DNA from: Desulfocorpusculum sp964414345
GTDB lineage: Bacteria > Desulfobacterota > Desulfocorpusculales > Desulfocorpusculum
Direction: 5' to 3'
DNA: 64,000 nt
Assembly (NCBI GenBank): GCA_964414345.1
Contig: CAYPWF010000014.1
Span: forward strand, 1-64,000
The notes below the pieces were generated by a model that saw nothing but the letters and a program-made list of their open reading frames with translations, did not search any database and was not told the origin of the DNA. The position numbers were made by a program, and so were the translations under genes. Below, piece by piece: positions 49,600 through 58,556 of this stretch. How positions within the stretch are numbered: position 1 is the first letter of the stretch; the number at the start of each line of letters is the position of its first letter.

Positions 49600-50439
49600 T
49601 TATGTTATGCGTACTTGTCGGACCTTGTAGCCCTCCCCCTTGAGCCACTCTAGTATAGCCCGGGTGTGGGGGGCTCCCACCATGACCACGGCACCTCCCA
49701 GCCTAAGGTGTGGAAGCATACGCTGGTAGAGGACTCTGTCTCTATCGTCTATCACGGGCTTGCACCGGCTTGGAAAGCCTGTGGAAAGTGCCAACAACTC
49801 TTTCAAATCTCCCTGCAGGTAGAGCCTCACGTAAGAGCGGCTGTAATTCCTCCATTGGCCCACTGCCTTGAGAAAGGAAAGGATCCTTTCTCTTGGGATC
49901 TGCTCCAGGGCTCCCAACTGCTCCTCCAGGCTCTCCAGATGAAGCACCTGGCAGCCCATCTTGCTTCCTATTTGAAAGGCATCCCTGTCCATATGATAAA
50001 ACCACCCACGCCGCTCCAAGTGGCTCACCCACAAGGTGAAAAAGGCCATCCAAGGCCGCATCCCATCAAGAACCAGCTTCAACTTGCCATATTTGCCAGG
50101 CCTGAAACCCAAGCCCCCGGGGATCAGCTCTCCCATCGGGCCGCCTTCATGCTCCATCACTTTGGCCAAACGGGCCAAGGTGGCCTCATCCAAGAATTGG
50201 CTCAGGCCTTCTTCCTCCCCCACCATGCCTTTTCGGGCCACTTCCCTGAGATCCACCAGTTCAAGAGGCCCTTCCAGTATCATGAACCTAGCTTCCCGGG
50301 CCAAGCGCTTAAGGGCACGCCTGAACTTGTAGGGGAAAAAATGGGCCGAGCCAATCAGGTGGGAACATTTTCCCTCCTTTTCCAGCACCCAGGCCATGGC
50401 CAGCTCTCTCTCCTCAGTGAGGAAGTCCCAGATTCTCAA
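49600..50439 (-). CDS. TraB/PrgY/GumN-family protein
   Basis: A 279-residue member of the TraB/GumN family, whose best-known members act on peptide pheromones or in polysaccharide-linked processes. Family blocks: HLIGSAHFFP near the start, DRDAFQIGSKMGCQVLHLESLEEQL and DRDRVL...GAVVMVGAPHTRAI near the end. Predicted metal-binding His residues are in GSAHF and GAPHT. The start is a TTG (50439) that overlaps the TGA of the upstream gene and follows GGGAGGG, so it is translated by coupling. It is the third gene of an unexplained operon. Confidence 0.85.
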   Translation of the reverse strand: MRIWDFLTEERELAMAWVLEKEGKCSHLIGSAHFFPYKFRRALKRLAREARFMILEGPLELVDLREVARKGMVGEEEGLSQFLDEATLARLAKVMEHEGGPMGELIPGGLGFRPGKYGKLKLVLDGMRPWMAFFTLWVSHLERRGWFYHMDRDAFQIGSKMGCQVLHLESLEEQLGALEQIPRERILSFLKAVGQWRNYSRSYVRLYLQGDLKELLALSTGFPSRCKPVIDDRDRVLYQRMLPHLRLGGAVVMVGAPHTRAILEWLKGEGYKVRQVRIT

Positions 50440-51299
50440 CCCATCCCTCCCAGAGTCTTTAGAAACCTCCGAGTGGCCGAAAGGGGCCTACTCCAGCCGC
50501 AGGCCCGGTAATCCATCCAGGGAACGCCTCCCCATTTTCTCTTGAAACGGCTGATGCCCGGATTGACTCCCAGGCCCAGGTGCATGAACTGCTTGTTTTC
50601 CTGAATGGTGATATGAGCCATCTCCCTCACGAGAAGATCCGAGGCGTGGGCAGCCCAGCTCTCTCTGCTGGAGGCCCCGGCCACGTACACTGAAAAGTGA
50701 GGCGGGGCAAGCTCCAGGAAGCTATAGGCGGCCAATCTGCCCCTGGAATCCCAGGCACTCAGAAGAGCCGCGCTCTTAGTTTTCTCCAAGTAGGAGGGAA
50801 TCCTCCTGTAAAGCTCCCTGACCCTTGCTCCTGGATCCGCCCTCTCAAGCAGTTCTTGGGTAAGTTGCCTGTGGGGGGAGTCAAAGCTGCTCTTCAATTC
50901 CACAGAAAACTTCTGCTCTGCTTTGGAAACCAGCCTCTTAAGTTTTCCTGGAGGGGCCCAGGCAGCACCCCGGAGGGTTCTAAGATCCAACCTGAAGTAT
51001 TGATCCTCTTCTCGCTCCAAGCAGCCCTTCTCCAAGAAATCTGGAAGCTCCGGGCCCACAAACCACAGCCTCTCTGGGCGGAATCTCAGCTCAGCCTCTT
51101 TAAGCCTGCTTTGAAGTTCTGGGCTGGAAGATCCTCTTAAAGGGAATCCCACCATTATGAGCCAATCTACTCCCACAAAAAAAAGGAAATCCCCCAACAA
51201 GTGGGCTTCTCCTCCCGAAAGCCCTTCCATCAAAGGGATCACATGCTCTGGGATATAAGCCCGCTCAAGCACAAAACGCTTCTCTTCAAGACTCAACAT
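50436..51299 (-). CDS. Acyltransferase-like protein, paralogue 2
   Basis: A 287-residue protein with an N-terminal domain containing LLGDFLFFVGVDWLIMVGFPL and a C-terminal domain ending FMHLGLGVNPGISRFKRKWGG. The last block resembles the end of GNAT/FemAB-type acyltransferases (a glycine-rich turn followed by xFKxxWGG), but I cannot name the family. It is clearly related to the upstream gene over its whole length. The ATG at 51299 overlaps the end of that gene by 14 bases; AGGA precedes it. Function unknown; see findings. Confidence 0.75.
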   Translation of the reverse strand: MLSLEEKRFVLERAYIPEHVIPLMEGLSGGEAHLLGDFLFFVGVDWLIMVGFPLRGSSSPELQSRLKEAELRFRPERLWFVGPELPDFLEKGCLEREEDQYFRLDLRTLRGAAWAPPGKLKRLVSKAEQKFSVELKSSFDSPHRQLTQELLERADPGARVRELYRRIPSYLEKTKSAALLSAWDSRGRLAAYSFLELAPPHFSVYVAGASSRESWAAHASDLLVREMAHITIQENKQFMHLGLGVNPGISRFKRKWGGVPWMDYRACGWSRPLSATRRFLKTLGGMG

Positions 51300-52152
51300 T
51301 GGAGGGGGTCCTCTTGCCGAAAAAAATGAGTTCCAATATGGAACGCCAGTTCCGGCGCATGAGGCCGGCCTCCCTATAAGGAGCAAAGGGAAGGGCTCCC
51401 CATTTCTTCTTAAAAAAACTTACCCCCGGGTTTATGCCCAAGCCCAGATTCAGGAAACGCTTGTTATGCTCCAAGGCTTTCTTTATGAAGGCTTCCAATA
51501 GTATGTCCGAGGACCCAGGCACCCTGCGGGAGAGGGAGTTGACATGGAACATGTAAAAGGCCCAGTCTCCTGCCCCCATCTGGCCCACACAGAAGGATAC
51601 AAGCCTCTGTGCTTTATCAAGAGCACTAAGCATTATGGTTTCGGCAACCCTATTCACATACCCGGGAAGAGCTCTCAACAATTCTTGGGACTCAGGGGAA
51701 AGCTGCTTCCCCACAAGGAACTCTCCAAGAAGAGTCTCATGCTCTCTGCCCAAGCCTGAGCTTTCCCTTACCTCTAGCTCCTGGCCGGCCCTTCTGACCA
51801 TGTTTCGGACCTTGGGGGAAGGCTTGAAGTTTTCCAGCTCCAGGCGGAAGTAATTGTCGCAAACCCCCGTGGGCTTAAGCCCTCCCCAAAGGGGAATCTC
51901 GGGAGCAATCAGCCTAAGCCTCTCTGGTCGAAACTCCTTTCTTGTCTGTTCCAAGACCTGTATCAAGTCTTGTGTCCCACAAGTTTGACTCAAATGATAT
52001 CCCACAACCACCAGGACCCCTTCCCCTCTATGGCACACAAAGTCCCCCACCAGGAAAGGCTCATTGCCCGAGACGGCTGTTACATAGTCTGCAAGCTGCT
52101 CGGGCACCCACGCATGGGAGCTAATATATAGGGCCTCTGCGGCCGAGAGCAT
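51286..52152 (-). CDS. Acyltransferase-like protein, paralogue 1
   Basis: A 288-residue paralogue of the next gene. Parallel blocks are FLVGDFVCHRGEGVLVVVGY near the start, FRPERLRLIAPEIPL in the first third and FLNLGLGINPGVSFFKKKWGA at the end. The second half is the more conserved. As in the neighbour, the C-terminal turn recalls FemAB/GNAT acyltransferases. No signal peptide or membrane helix is obvious. It is the first gene of the three-gene operon with its paralogue and the TraB-like gene. Confidence 0.75.
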   Translation of the reverse strand: MLSAAEALYISSHAWVPEQLADYVTAVSGNEPFLVGDFVCHRGEGVLVVVGYHLSQTCGTQDLIQVLEQTRKEFRPERLRLIAPEIPLWGGLKPTGVCDNYFRLELENFKPSPKVRNMVRRAGQELEVRESSGLGREHETLLGEFLVGKQLSPESQELLRALPGYVNRVAETIMLSALDKAQRLVSFCVGQMGAGDWAFYMFHVNSLSRRVPGSSDILLEAFIKKALEHNKRFLNLGLGINPGVSFFKKKWGALPFAPYREAGLMRRNWRSILELIFFGKRTPSNVES

Positions 52153-52189
52153 ATTTCCTCAATCCCCCTTAGCTCAAATTATTTTTTAA

Positions 52190-52361
52190 AAACCTCTCAC
52201 TTTGAGGGCTCAAGCCCTTAAGCCCCCGCTCAGGCCTTGGCATATCCAAACTCAAACCCGCGCAAAACCTGAAACCAGGATGTTCTTGAGTATAGACCAT
52301 TTTATTTAAAGATGTCAATAAGATAGCCAGTATTATTTCCCGATCGTGAATAATTCGGGTT
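52190..52361 (-). repeat. Palindrome-headed dispersed repeat, copy C (inverted)
   Basis: On the minus strand it starts AACCCGAATTATTCACGATC and pairs with AAATAATACTGG, then runs through the shared middle, GGTCTATACTCAAGAACATC, to a tail near GGGCTTGAGCCCTCAAAGTG. The orientation is opposite to copies A, B and D. It takes up half of the 338-base gap before proC; the rest carries no recognised gene. Confidence 0.7.
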
Positions 52362-52490
52362 GTGCACCAAACCCGCTTGTGTCCCCCAACCCTGTATGGA
52401 AAATGTCTCCAAAGCCTCTTCTTGGTGTGTTTGACACCATAGTTCCCCTGCTGTAGATTCCAAGAGGTTACAACCTCTCGGAGGGAAGTT

Positions 52491-53312
52491 ATGGCCCAAG
52501 ATTTCGAGATAGCTTTTGTGGGGGCGGGCCAGATGGGCTCGGCCCTGATTCGTGGATTGGTGAGGGCAGGCTTCTGCGAGCCTGGCCGTATATTGGCTGC
52601 GGAGCCCAGGCAGGAGGTGCTGAGGCCCCTACTGGTGGAACTTGGGATCCAAGCCGCATCTTCCACCGCAGAGGTGGGGCAGAAGAGTTCCACAGTGGTG
52701 CTGGCGGTCAAGCCCCAAGACGTGCCTCGCGTTTTGGAAGAGCTGGCCCCGGCATTGGGATCCGAACATCTCCTTTTGAGCGTGGCCGCTGGAGTTCCCC
52801 TGCGCTTTCTGCAAACCCGCCTCTCCCCGGGAGTTCGCCTCATCAGGGCCATGCCCAACACCCCATGCCTGCTGGGCATGGGGTGCTCTGCCCTGGCCCC
52901 GGGAAGCCACGCCACAGCCCAAGACATGAACAGAGCCCGAGCTGTTTTCAAGGCAGTGGGGGAAGTGGTGGAGCTCCGGGAGGAACTCATGGACGCCGTC
53001 ACAGGCCTCAGTGGAAGCGGACCAGCGTACCTATTTTTGTTTGCAGAGGCTCTGGTGGAGGCCGGAGTCCGCATGGGGATCCCTTGGAGTGCGGCCAGGA
53101 CCCTGGTTTTCCAGACCTTAAGGGGGGCGTCCGAGATGCTCATAGCCTCCTCTGAACACCCTGCCCGACTGAGAGAACAGGTCTCATCCCCGGGGGGCAC
53201 CACCCTGGCAGGCTTGGCCGCCCTGGAAAAGGGTGGTTTTAGGGGCCTGCTTTCCCAGGCTGTGGAGGAGGCCACCCAAAGGGGCAGGGAGCTGGGCCGT
53301 GAGTTGAAATAA
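52491..53312 (+). CDS. proC: Pyrroline-5-carboxylate reductase ProC
   Basis: Last step of proline biosynthesis, NAD(P)H-dependent. The 273-residue enzyme has the Rossmann start IAFVGAGQMGSALIRGL, VVLAVKPQDV, MPNTPCLLGMG, and the family signature SGSGPAYLFLFAEALVEAGVRMG near the C-terminal half; the catalytic groove block SSPGGTTLAGL follows. AGGGAAG stands before the ATG. It converges with yggS. Confidence 0.95.
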   Translation: MAQDFEIAFVGAGQMGSALIRGLVRAGFCEPGRILAAEPRQEVLRPLLVELGIQAASSTAEVGQKSSTVVLAVKPQDVPRVLEELAPALGSEHLLLSVAAGVPLRFLQTRLSPGVRLIRAMPNTPCLLGMGCSALAPGSHATAQDMNRARAVFKAVGEVVELREELMDAVTGLSGSGPAYLFLFAEALVEAGVRMGIPWSAARTLVFQTLRGASEMLIASSEHPARLREQVSSPGGTTLAGLAALEKGGFRGLLSQAVEEATQRGRELGRELK

Positions 53313-53521
53313 GGGACCCCCAGGAGCGCTTATGGGATCTTAAGGCCGGGCTTTGCCCGCAAGCACTCTCTTGGTGGTATTTTCCTCCCTTTCAAAGGAA
53401 AGGTTTTTGCGGCTGTGGGCGTCGAATTTTGACAGCCTGCTTGCCTTTGCATCGGCTCCCAAGCCCCATGCCCATGGACTTCTCAGTTGTTTGATGTTGG
53501 GCCAGATGGTCTTTTACTCTA

Positions 53522-54220
53522 TTAATCTTTTTGAATTTGTCTGGCCCCGAAGATGGCTGTGCCCACCCTCACTATGGTGGCTCCCTCCTCCACAGCCACC
53601 TCCAAATCCCCTGTCATGCCCATGGAGAGCTCTTCCAGGCAGTGGGGCGGCGGCACCTGCCTGCGGAAGCGTTCCCTGAGCTCCCAAAGTCCCCTGAAAT
53701 ACGGCCTGGCCTCCTCTGGGTCCCGGCCCAGGGGAGGGATTGTCATGAGGCCTCGAAGCCGCCCCCACTGCAGGTTCACCACCTCCTCCAGCAGCCTCTC
53801 CAAATCCTCCGCCCCTGCCCCGGATTTGCTCTCTTCCCTGGCAAGGTTCACCTGTATGAGCAGATCCACCGGCGTGCTGGCTGCCCTGGCCCTGCGCTCC
53901 AGCTCCTGTGCCAGGGAGACCCTGTCAAGGCTCTGGACCATCTGGAAGGCTCCTACCACTTGCCTGGCCTTGTTGCTCTGGAGATGTCCTATGAAGTGCC
54001 ACTCTATCCCCGGCCCCAGCTCTCGGATCTTGGGCAGGGCTTCCTGAACATAATTTTCTCCGAAAAGCCGCTGGCCACACTCAATCGCTTCTTTGATACG
54101 CTCGCACCCCACGGTTTTACTGACGGCCAGGAGTTTCACCTCTGCAGGATCCCTTCCAACCCTCAAACAGGCTTTGGCAATCCTCTCCTTTACTATTTCC
54201 AGATTGCGGCCTATGCTCAT
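53522..54220 (-). CDS. YggS-family PLP homeostasis protein
   Basis: PLP-binding regulator (PipY/YggS/PROSC family) of 232 residues. The PLP Lys is in LLAVSKTVG; further family blocks are LFGENYVQEALPKI, WHFIGHLQSNKAR and the GMTGDLEVAVEEGATIVRVGTAIFG end. It buffers pyridoxal phosphate supply for other enzymes. I start at the ATG 54220, just after the maf stop codon; a GTG at 54232 is an alternative. The maf stop and yggS start nearly overlap, so they are co-translated. Confidence 0.92.
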   Translation of the reverse strand: MSIGRNLEIVKERIAKACLRVGRDPAEVKLLAVSKTVGCERIKEAIECGQRLFGENYVQEALPKIRELGPGIEWHFIGHLQSNKARQVVGAFQMVQSLDRVSLAQELERRARAASTPVDLLIQVNLAREESKSGAGAEDLERLLEEVVNLQWGRLRGLMTIPPLGRDPEEARPYFRGLWELRERFRRQVPPPHCLEELSMGMTGDLEVAVEEGATIVRVGTAIFGARQIQKD

Positions 54221-54221
54221 C

Positions 54222-54839
54222 TCATGCCTCACAGTGGGAGAGAAAGTCCCATGCCCCCACCTCTCTGAGAATCAGCACCAGCTCGGGCAGGGGCAAGCCT
54301 ACCACGTTTGTATAGGAGCCCTGAATTCTGGTAACAAAAATACCCCCCAGACCCTGAATGGCGTAGGCCCCAGCCTTGTCCATGGGCTCGCCTGTTGAAA
54401 CATACCAATCCACCTCCGGGGGGGAAAGCTCCCTCATCTGCACCAGGGTGGAAACCGCGCACCTTCTTTCCAATCCTTTGTCCAGCCTTAGAACGCAAAG
54501 ACCTGTCACTACTTCATGCACCCTTGCCTGGAGCATTTTCAACATTCGGCGGGCATCCTCCTCCCCTGCGGGCTTCCCCAAGGCAGTCCCATCCAACCAG
54601 ACAACTGTGTCCGCCGCCAAGACCCATCTGGAAGGGTAACGCCCCGCTACCTGCCGGGCTTTCAGGACAGCTGCTTTTATGGAGAGCTCTTGAGGCCCTG
54701 AAGCCCGCACCGTCTCTTCCAATACCCGGCTCGGGACCACCTGAAAAGGTACCCCCAAGAGCTCCAGCAAATCTTTTCTTCTACTGGAGCTGGAGGCCAG
54801 AATCAGGGGTTCTGTTGAACTGATTCCCTTTTTTTCCAT
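54222..54839 (-). CDS. maf: Maf-like nucleotide pyrophosphatase
   Basis: Maf proteins hydrolyse non-canonical or pyrimidine nucleoside triphosphates to monophosphates. The 205-residue protein shows the hallmark LASSSSRRKDLLELLG near the start, KARQVAGRYPSRWVLAADTVV with the catalytic Asp, and LGKPAGEEDARRML. I chose the ATG at 54839, which sets the fold directly; an ATG three codons upstream is possible. Divergent from the nitroreductase gene, with the -35 box of the latter overlapping the start region. Confidence 0.9.
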   Translation of the reverse strand: MEKKGISSTEPLILASSSSRRKDLLELLGVPFQVVPSRVLEETVRASGPQELSIKAAVLKARQVAGRYPSRWVLAADTVVWLDGTALGKPAGEEDARRMLKMLQARVHEVVTGLCVLRLDKGLERRCAVSTLVQMRELSPPEVDWYVSTGEPMDKAGAYAIQGLGGIFVTRIQGSYTNVVGLPLPELVLILREVGAWDFLSHCEA

Positions 54840-54847
54840 GGTAAACA

Positions 54848-54876
54848 TTGACAGGTTCCTCTGCCTGAACCACAAT
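54848..54876 (+). promoter_or_regulatory. Promoter of the nitroreductase - M16 peptidase genes
   Basis: Consensus TTGACA (54848-54853), 17 bases, then CACAAT (54871-54876). It lies 33 bases before the nitroreductase start and borders the 5-prime end of maf on the other strand. Confidence 0.55.
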
Positions 54877-54908
54877 GGCACCCAATCATTATATCCTAGG
54901 AGGTCGGC

Positions 54909-55448
54909 ATGGATATCTTGGAACTCATGATGGCTCGCAGGAGCGTGCGGCGTTTCGAGCCTCGGGACGTGGAGGAGGAGCTTCTTCAGAAGGTTTTGCA
55001 GGCGGTTCAATGGGCGCCTTCTTGGGCCAACACGCAGTGTTGGGAAATAATTGCCGTTAAGGATCATTCCCTCAAGGAATCCCTTCAGGAGACCTTGGCC
55101 AAGGGGAATCCTGCAGCTAAGGCCATGGTGGAGGCGCCGGTGGTGCTTGTGATCTGCGGGAAGCTTCAGAGCTCAGGTTACTACAAGGGGCAGGTGACCA
55201 CCAAGTTCGGGGACTGGTTCATGTTCGACCTGGGTCTTGCAACCCAGAACCTCTGCCTCATGGCCCACTGCCTGGGTCTTGGAACCGTCATCGTGGGGCT
55301 TTTCGACCACGACAAGGCCAAATCCCTCCTTGGGGTGCCGGATGGGTACGAGGTGGTGGCCATGGTGCCCCTGGGATATCCATCGGCTCCCTCCTCTGCC
55401 CCCAAACGAAGGGAGATATCAGAGTTCCTGCACAGAGAGAGGTTCTGA
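54909..55448 (+). CDS. Nitroreductase-family flavoprotein
   Basis: FMN-dependent oxidoreductase of 179 residues. Family blocks: RRSVRRFEPRDVEEELLQKVL (flavin phosphate site), WAPSWANTQCWEIIAV and LGLGTVIVGLFDHDKAKSLLGVP. It may reduce nitro compounds, quinones or flavin derivatives; the substrate is not visible. AGGAGG precedes the ATG. Its stop is adjacent to the GTG start of the M16 peptidase gene, so they are co-transcribed. Confidence 0.9.
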   Translation: MDILELMMARRSVRRFEPRDVEEELLQKVLQAVQWAPSWANTQCWEIIAVKDHSLKESLQETLAKGNPAAKAMVEAPVVLVICGKLQSSGYYKGQVTTKFGDWFMFDLGLATQNLCLMAHCLGLGTVIVGLFDHDKAKSLLGVPDGYEVVAMVPLGYPSAPSSAPKRREISEFLHRERF

Positions 55449-55449
55449 G

Positions 55450-56769
55450 GTGGGGTTCGAGTCAGGGGAGCTGCCCGGCTCCTTGCAGTTTGGTTCGGGA
55501 GAGCTTTGCGGTTTTCTGCAAAGCGTCCGTGAGGGGAGCCTTTCCAACGGGATAAGGGTCCTTTTTCGGCAAAGGTCAGTATCCCCGCTTGTGACCTTTC
55601 AGGTTTGGTACAGGGTGGGCTCCCGCAACGAATCAGTTGGCTCCACCGGACTTTCCCATCTGCTGGAACACATGATGTTCAAGGGCACGGACAAGACCGG
55701 CCCCGAGGAATTCTCTAAAATTGTCCAAGCCCACGGCGGACAGACCAATGCCTTCACCACAAAGGATTTCACTGCCTATTACGAGATCATGGCCTCGGAC
55801 AGAATTCATGTGGCCATGGACCTGGAACGCGACCGCATGAAAGGGTTGCGTCTGAGAAGCAAGGATTTCTTGTCCGAAAAAAAAGTGGTTATGGAAGAAA
55901 GGCGCCTTCGCACAGAGACCCAGCCCGAGGCCGTGCTCCTGGAGGAGCTGGAGGCCGCGGCCTTCAGCAGCCATCCTTACAGGTGGCCCATCATCGGATG
56001 GATGGAAGATCTTCAAAACATTACGCTCAAGGATCTTCGCAAGTATATGCGCACCCACTATGTTTTGGGGAACATTCTCATGGTGGGAGTCGGGGATATG
56101 GAGCCGCAGAAATGGTGGGACATGCTGGAGGCCCGCTTCGGAGATCTGCCGGCTCACAAGCCTTGTTTTCAGCCCCAAGTGGTGGAGCCGACCCAAAAGG
56201 CCGAGCGCAGGGTGGTGGTAAGAAGGGAGGCCCAGGTTGGGTTAATGGCCATGGGCTTCCACGTGCCCAGGCTGGGTGATGAGCAAGCCCCTGCCTTAGA
56301 TGTGCTGGCCTGCCTTTTGGGCGGCGGCCGCAGTTCAAGGCTTTACCGGAGGTTGGTAAGAGAAGAAGCATTGGCCTTGGGTGTGGATGCCGATTACCGA
56401 CTTCTTTCATTGGATCCCGGGCTCTTCCTTGTTATGGCCAGGATTCTGCCTGGGAAATCCTTGGAGAGGGCTGAAAAACTTGTGGAGGAGGAGTTAGAAA
56501 AGATCATAGGGAAGGATCAGGATCTGGAAAAAGATTTGCAGCGGGCCAAGGAACAATTGGAGCGAAACCTATTGCTTTCCTTGGATTCCATCATGGCCCA
56601 GGCCTTGATTCTGGCCCAGTATGAGCTTTGTGGGAGTTGGAAATACATATCCCATCACCTCCAGGGCATCAAGGGGGTGGATTCGGATAGCGTCTCCCGC
56701 GCTGCCAAGAGCTATCTTACGCCTGCCAACAGAACCACGGGCTGGCTTGTTCCGGAAGGGGGGAGGTGA
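55450..56769 (+). CDS. M16 zinc peptidase, catalytic subunit
   Basis: Pitrilysin/processing-peptidase-family (M16) zinc protease of 439 residues. The inverted zinc motif HLLEH is in STGLSHLLEHMMFKG, and the downstream Glu is in the VMEERRLRTE region, so catalysis should be intact. The second M16 domain (about 220-420) shows the VARREAQVGLMAMGF and ACLLGGGRSSRLYRRL blocks. The start GTG at 55450 lies seven bases after GAGAGAGG; it overlaps the end of the nitroreductase gene by a few bases. It pairs with the next gene. Confidence 0.9.
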   Translation: MGFESGELPGSLQFGSGELCGFLQSVREGSLSNGIRVLFRQRSVSPLVTFQVWYRVGSRNESVGSTGLSHLLEHMMFKGTDKTGPEEFSKIVQAHGGQTNAFTTKDFTAYYEIMASDRIHVAMDLERDRMKGLRLRSKDFLSEKKVVMEERRLRTETQPEAVLLEELEAAAFSSHPYRWPIIGWMEDLQNITLKDLRKYMRTHYVLGNILMVGVGDMEPQKWWDMLEARFGDLPAHKPCFQPQVVEPTQKAERRVVVRREAQVGLMAMGFHVPRLGDEQAPALDVLACLLGGGRSSRLYRRLVREEALALGVDADYRLLSLDPGLFLVMARILPGKSLERAEKLVEEELEKIIGKDQDLEKDLQRAKEQLERNLLLSLDSIMAQALILAQYELCGSWKYISHHLQGIKGVDSDSVSRAAKSYLTPANRTTGWLVPEGGR

Positions 56770-56772
56770 GCT

Positions 56773-58029
56773 GTGGGGGGGCCTCAGGCTGAAAGGTTTG
56801 CCCTTGGTGGGGTTGTGGGAATTGTAAGCCCACAAAGGGAACTCCCCATGGTGGCCCTAAGGTTGTTGGTTCCAGCAGGCTCCTGGGAGGATCCCCAGGG
56901 AAAGGAGGGGATTGCCTATCTGACGGCCCAGCTTCTTCCTGAGGGCACCAAAAAGAAAAGCCCGGCCGAGATCCATGAGTTTCTGGACCGGAGCGGGAGC
57001 CGATTCTTCGTGGAGACCAATGGGGATTACACAATGGTAGGCTTTTCAGTGCTCAGGAAGGATCTGGCCGGGGCCTTGGAGCTGATGGTGGAAATCTTGA
57101 GGGAACCGGCCTTCCTTGAAGAGGAGTTTTACAGACGAAAGCAAAGACTCTTGGGAGAGATAGCCTCCCAGGAAGACCGCCCGGCCGGGCTGGCGCACAG
57201 GGCCTTCCTCAATGCCTTGTGGGGTCCTTCAGGTTATGGTCATGACCCCAGAGGCTTTAAGGAGGCTGTGGACGGCTTTCAAATCAGTGACGTTCAAAAC
57301 CACTACAAGAACCGAATTCAAGGCAGGAGGGTGCTCTTTGTGGCTGTGGGGGATGTGGAGCCTGAAGCTTTTCAGGAGGGCCTCTCCCAACTCCTGGCGG
57401 GTTGGCCTGGAATTGAAATCACGGACAATGAGCAGTTGTCTTCCAGGCCACAAGAAGGATCCAGGATCTTCATTAACAAGGACCTGCCGCAAGCCACTGT
57501 GGTGATGGGGCAAAGGAGTCTCCCGAGGGCTCACCAAGATGTTTACGCGTTGTGGGTCATGAACCATATACTGGGAGGAGGAGGGTTCGCCTCCAGGCTG
57601 ATGGAGGAGATCCGCAGCCGAAGAGGCCTTGCCTATGCGGTCTCCAGCACCCTGGATGCCCGAATGAAGGGGGGTTTGTTCCGCGTAGGGTTCCAAACCG
57701 AAAACAGAAACGTGCCCCAGGCTGTGGAAATTGCACTGCAGCAGGCGGAAGTCATCCGCAAAGAGCCGGTTTCACCCAAGGAACTGGAGGAGGCCAAGTC
57801 GTTTCTTGTAGGCAGTTTTCCCGTGCGTTTGGATTCTCTCTCCTCCACGGCCGGCTCCTTGGCCTTGTGGGAACTTTACGGGCTTGGACTGAATTATCAA
57901 CAAGAGTTTACCTCCCGGATAGAAGCCGTGAACCAGGAAGAGATCCTGCGGGTAGCCTGGGAACACCTCAGGCCGCAGGAGTGGACCCACGTGTTTGTGG
58001 GTCAGCGGGACTTGATGGGCACCTGTTAG
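56773..58029 (+). CDS. M16 peptidase-like protein, probably non-catalytic subunit
   Basis: A second M16-fold protein of 418 residues. The zinc motif is absent: the region after GKEGIAYLTAQLLPEG lacks the HxxEH arrangement, while the C-terminal R/Y-containing block NHILGGGGFASRLMEEIRS-RRGLAYAV is well preserved. Catalytic plus inactive pairs of this kind form one functional peptidase. The GTG start has GGGAGGTGA upstream and follows the catalytic gene by three bases. Confidence 0.9.
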   Translation: MGGPQAERFALGGVVGIVSPQRELPMVALRLLVPAGSWEDPQGKEGIAYLTAQLLPEGTKKKSPAEIHEFLDRSGSRFFVETNGDYTMVGFSVLRKDLAGALELMVEILREPAFLEEEFYRRKQRLLGEIASQEDRPAGLAHRAFLNALWGPSGYGHDPRGFKEAVDGFQISDVQNHYKNRIQGRRVLFVAVGDVEPEAFQEGLSQLLAGWPGIEITDNEQLSSRPQEGSRIFINKDLPQATVVMGQRSLPRAHQDVYALWVMNHILGGGGFASRLMEEIRSRRGLAYAVSSTLDARMKGGLFRVGFQTENRNVPQAVEIALQQAEVIRKEPVSPKELEEAKSFLVGSFPVRLDSLSSTAGSLALWELYGLGLNYQQEFTSRIEAVNQEEILRVAWEHLRPQEWTHVFVGQRDLMGTC

Positions 58030-58142
58030 TTGGTCACAGGGGTAATCAGATAGTGCAACTGAGGCTTTGGGCCCCTGGAGCTCTTATCCGGTCTTCTCCC
58101 GAAGAAGCCAAAAATCAAACACACCCCAGCTCATAGTTTCTG

Positions 58143-58331
58143 GCCCGCATTATTCACGATCATTGGACAATGCGGGCTATCTTGATGACATATCTAGACA
58201 AAGCGATCCAAACTCAAAAGCACGCTGGCTTTGGATTTCAGATTCGGTGGTGCTTTGGGTCGGAATATGTCGAACTGTATTGCGGGTTTGAAGGCGTAGC
58301 CACCAAACTTACGGGCTTTGGAGAACGGGCC
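58143..58331 (+). repeat. Palindrome-headed dispersed repeat, copy D
   Basis: GCCCGCATTATTCAC, GATCAT and TGGACAATGCGGGC form the head, and the tail is CCACCAAACTTACGGGCTTTGG. The palindrome is the best preserved of all copies. It occupies the middle of a 527-base gap between the M16 pair and the zinc-ribbon regulator; the rest of the gap (58030-58142 and 58332-58556) shows no gene. Confidence 0.75.
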
Positions 58332-58556
58332 TAGCTGGATCTTGGTTCTTCTTCACCCAAGGCCCTCTTGGACTCCCCCACAGGCCAAATCCAGATGCTG
58401 CACTGGGAGCGATCCCGCCAGCCAGGGCATCTATTGCAATCACCACCTCTAGAACATTCCTGTTTTTCTTGCTCGGCTCGCTTCAGCTTCAAGACCAACT
58501 CCTTTGGGACATTTCTCTATTTAGTTTAGCCAGAGCTGACAGCAAGTCCAGTCCTT

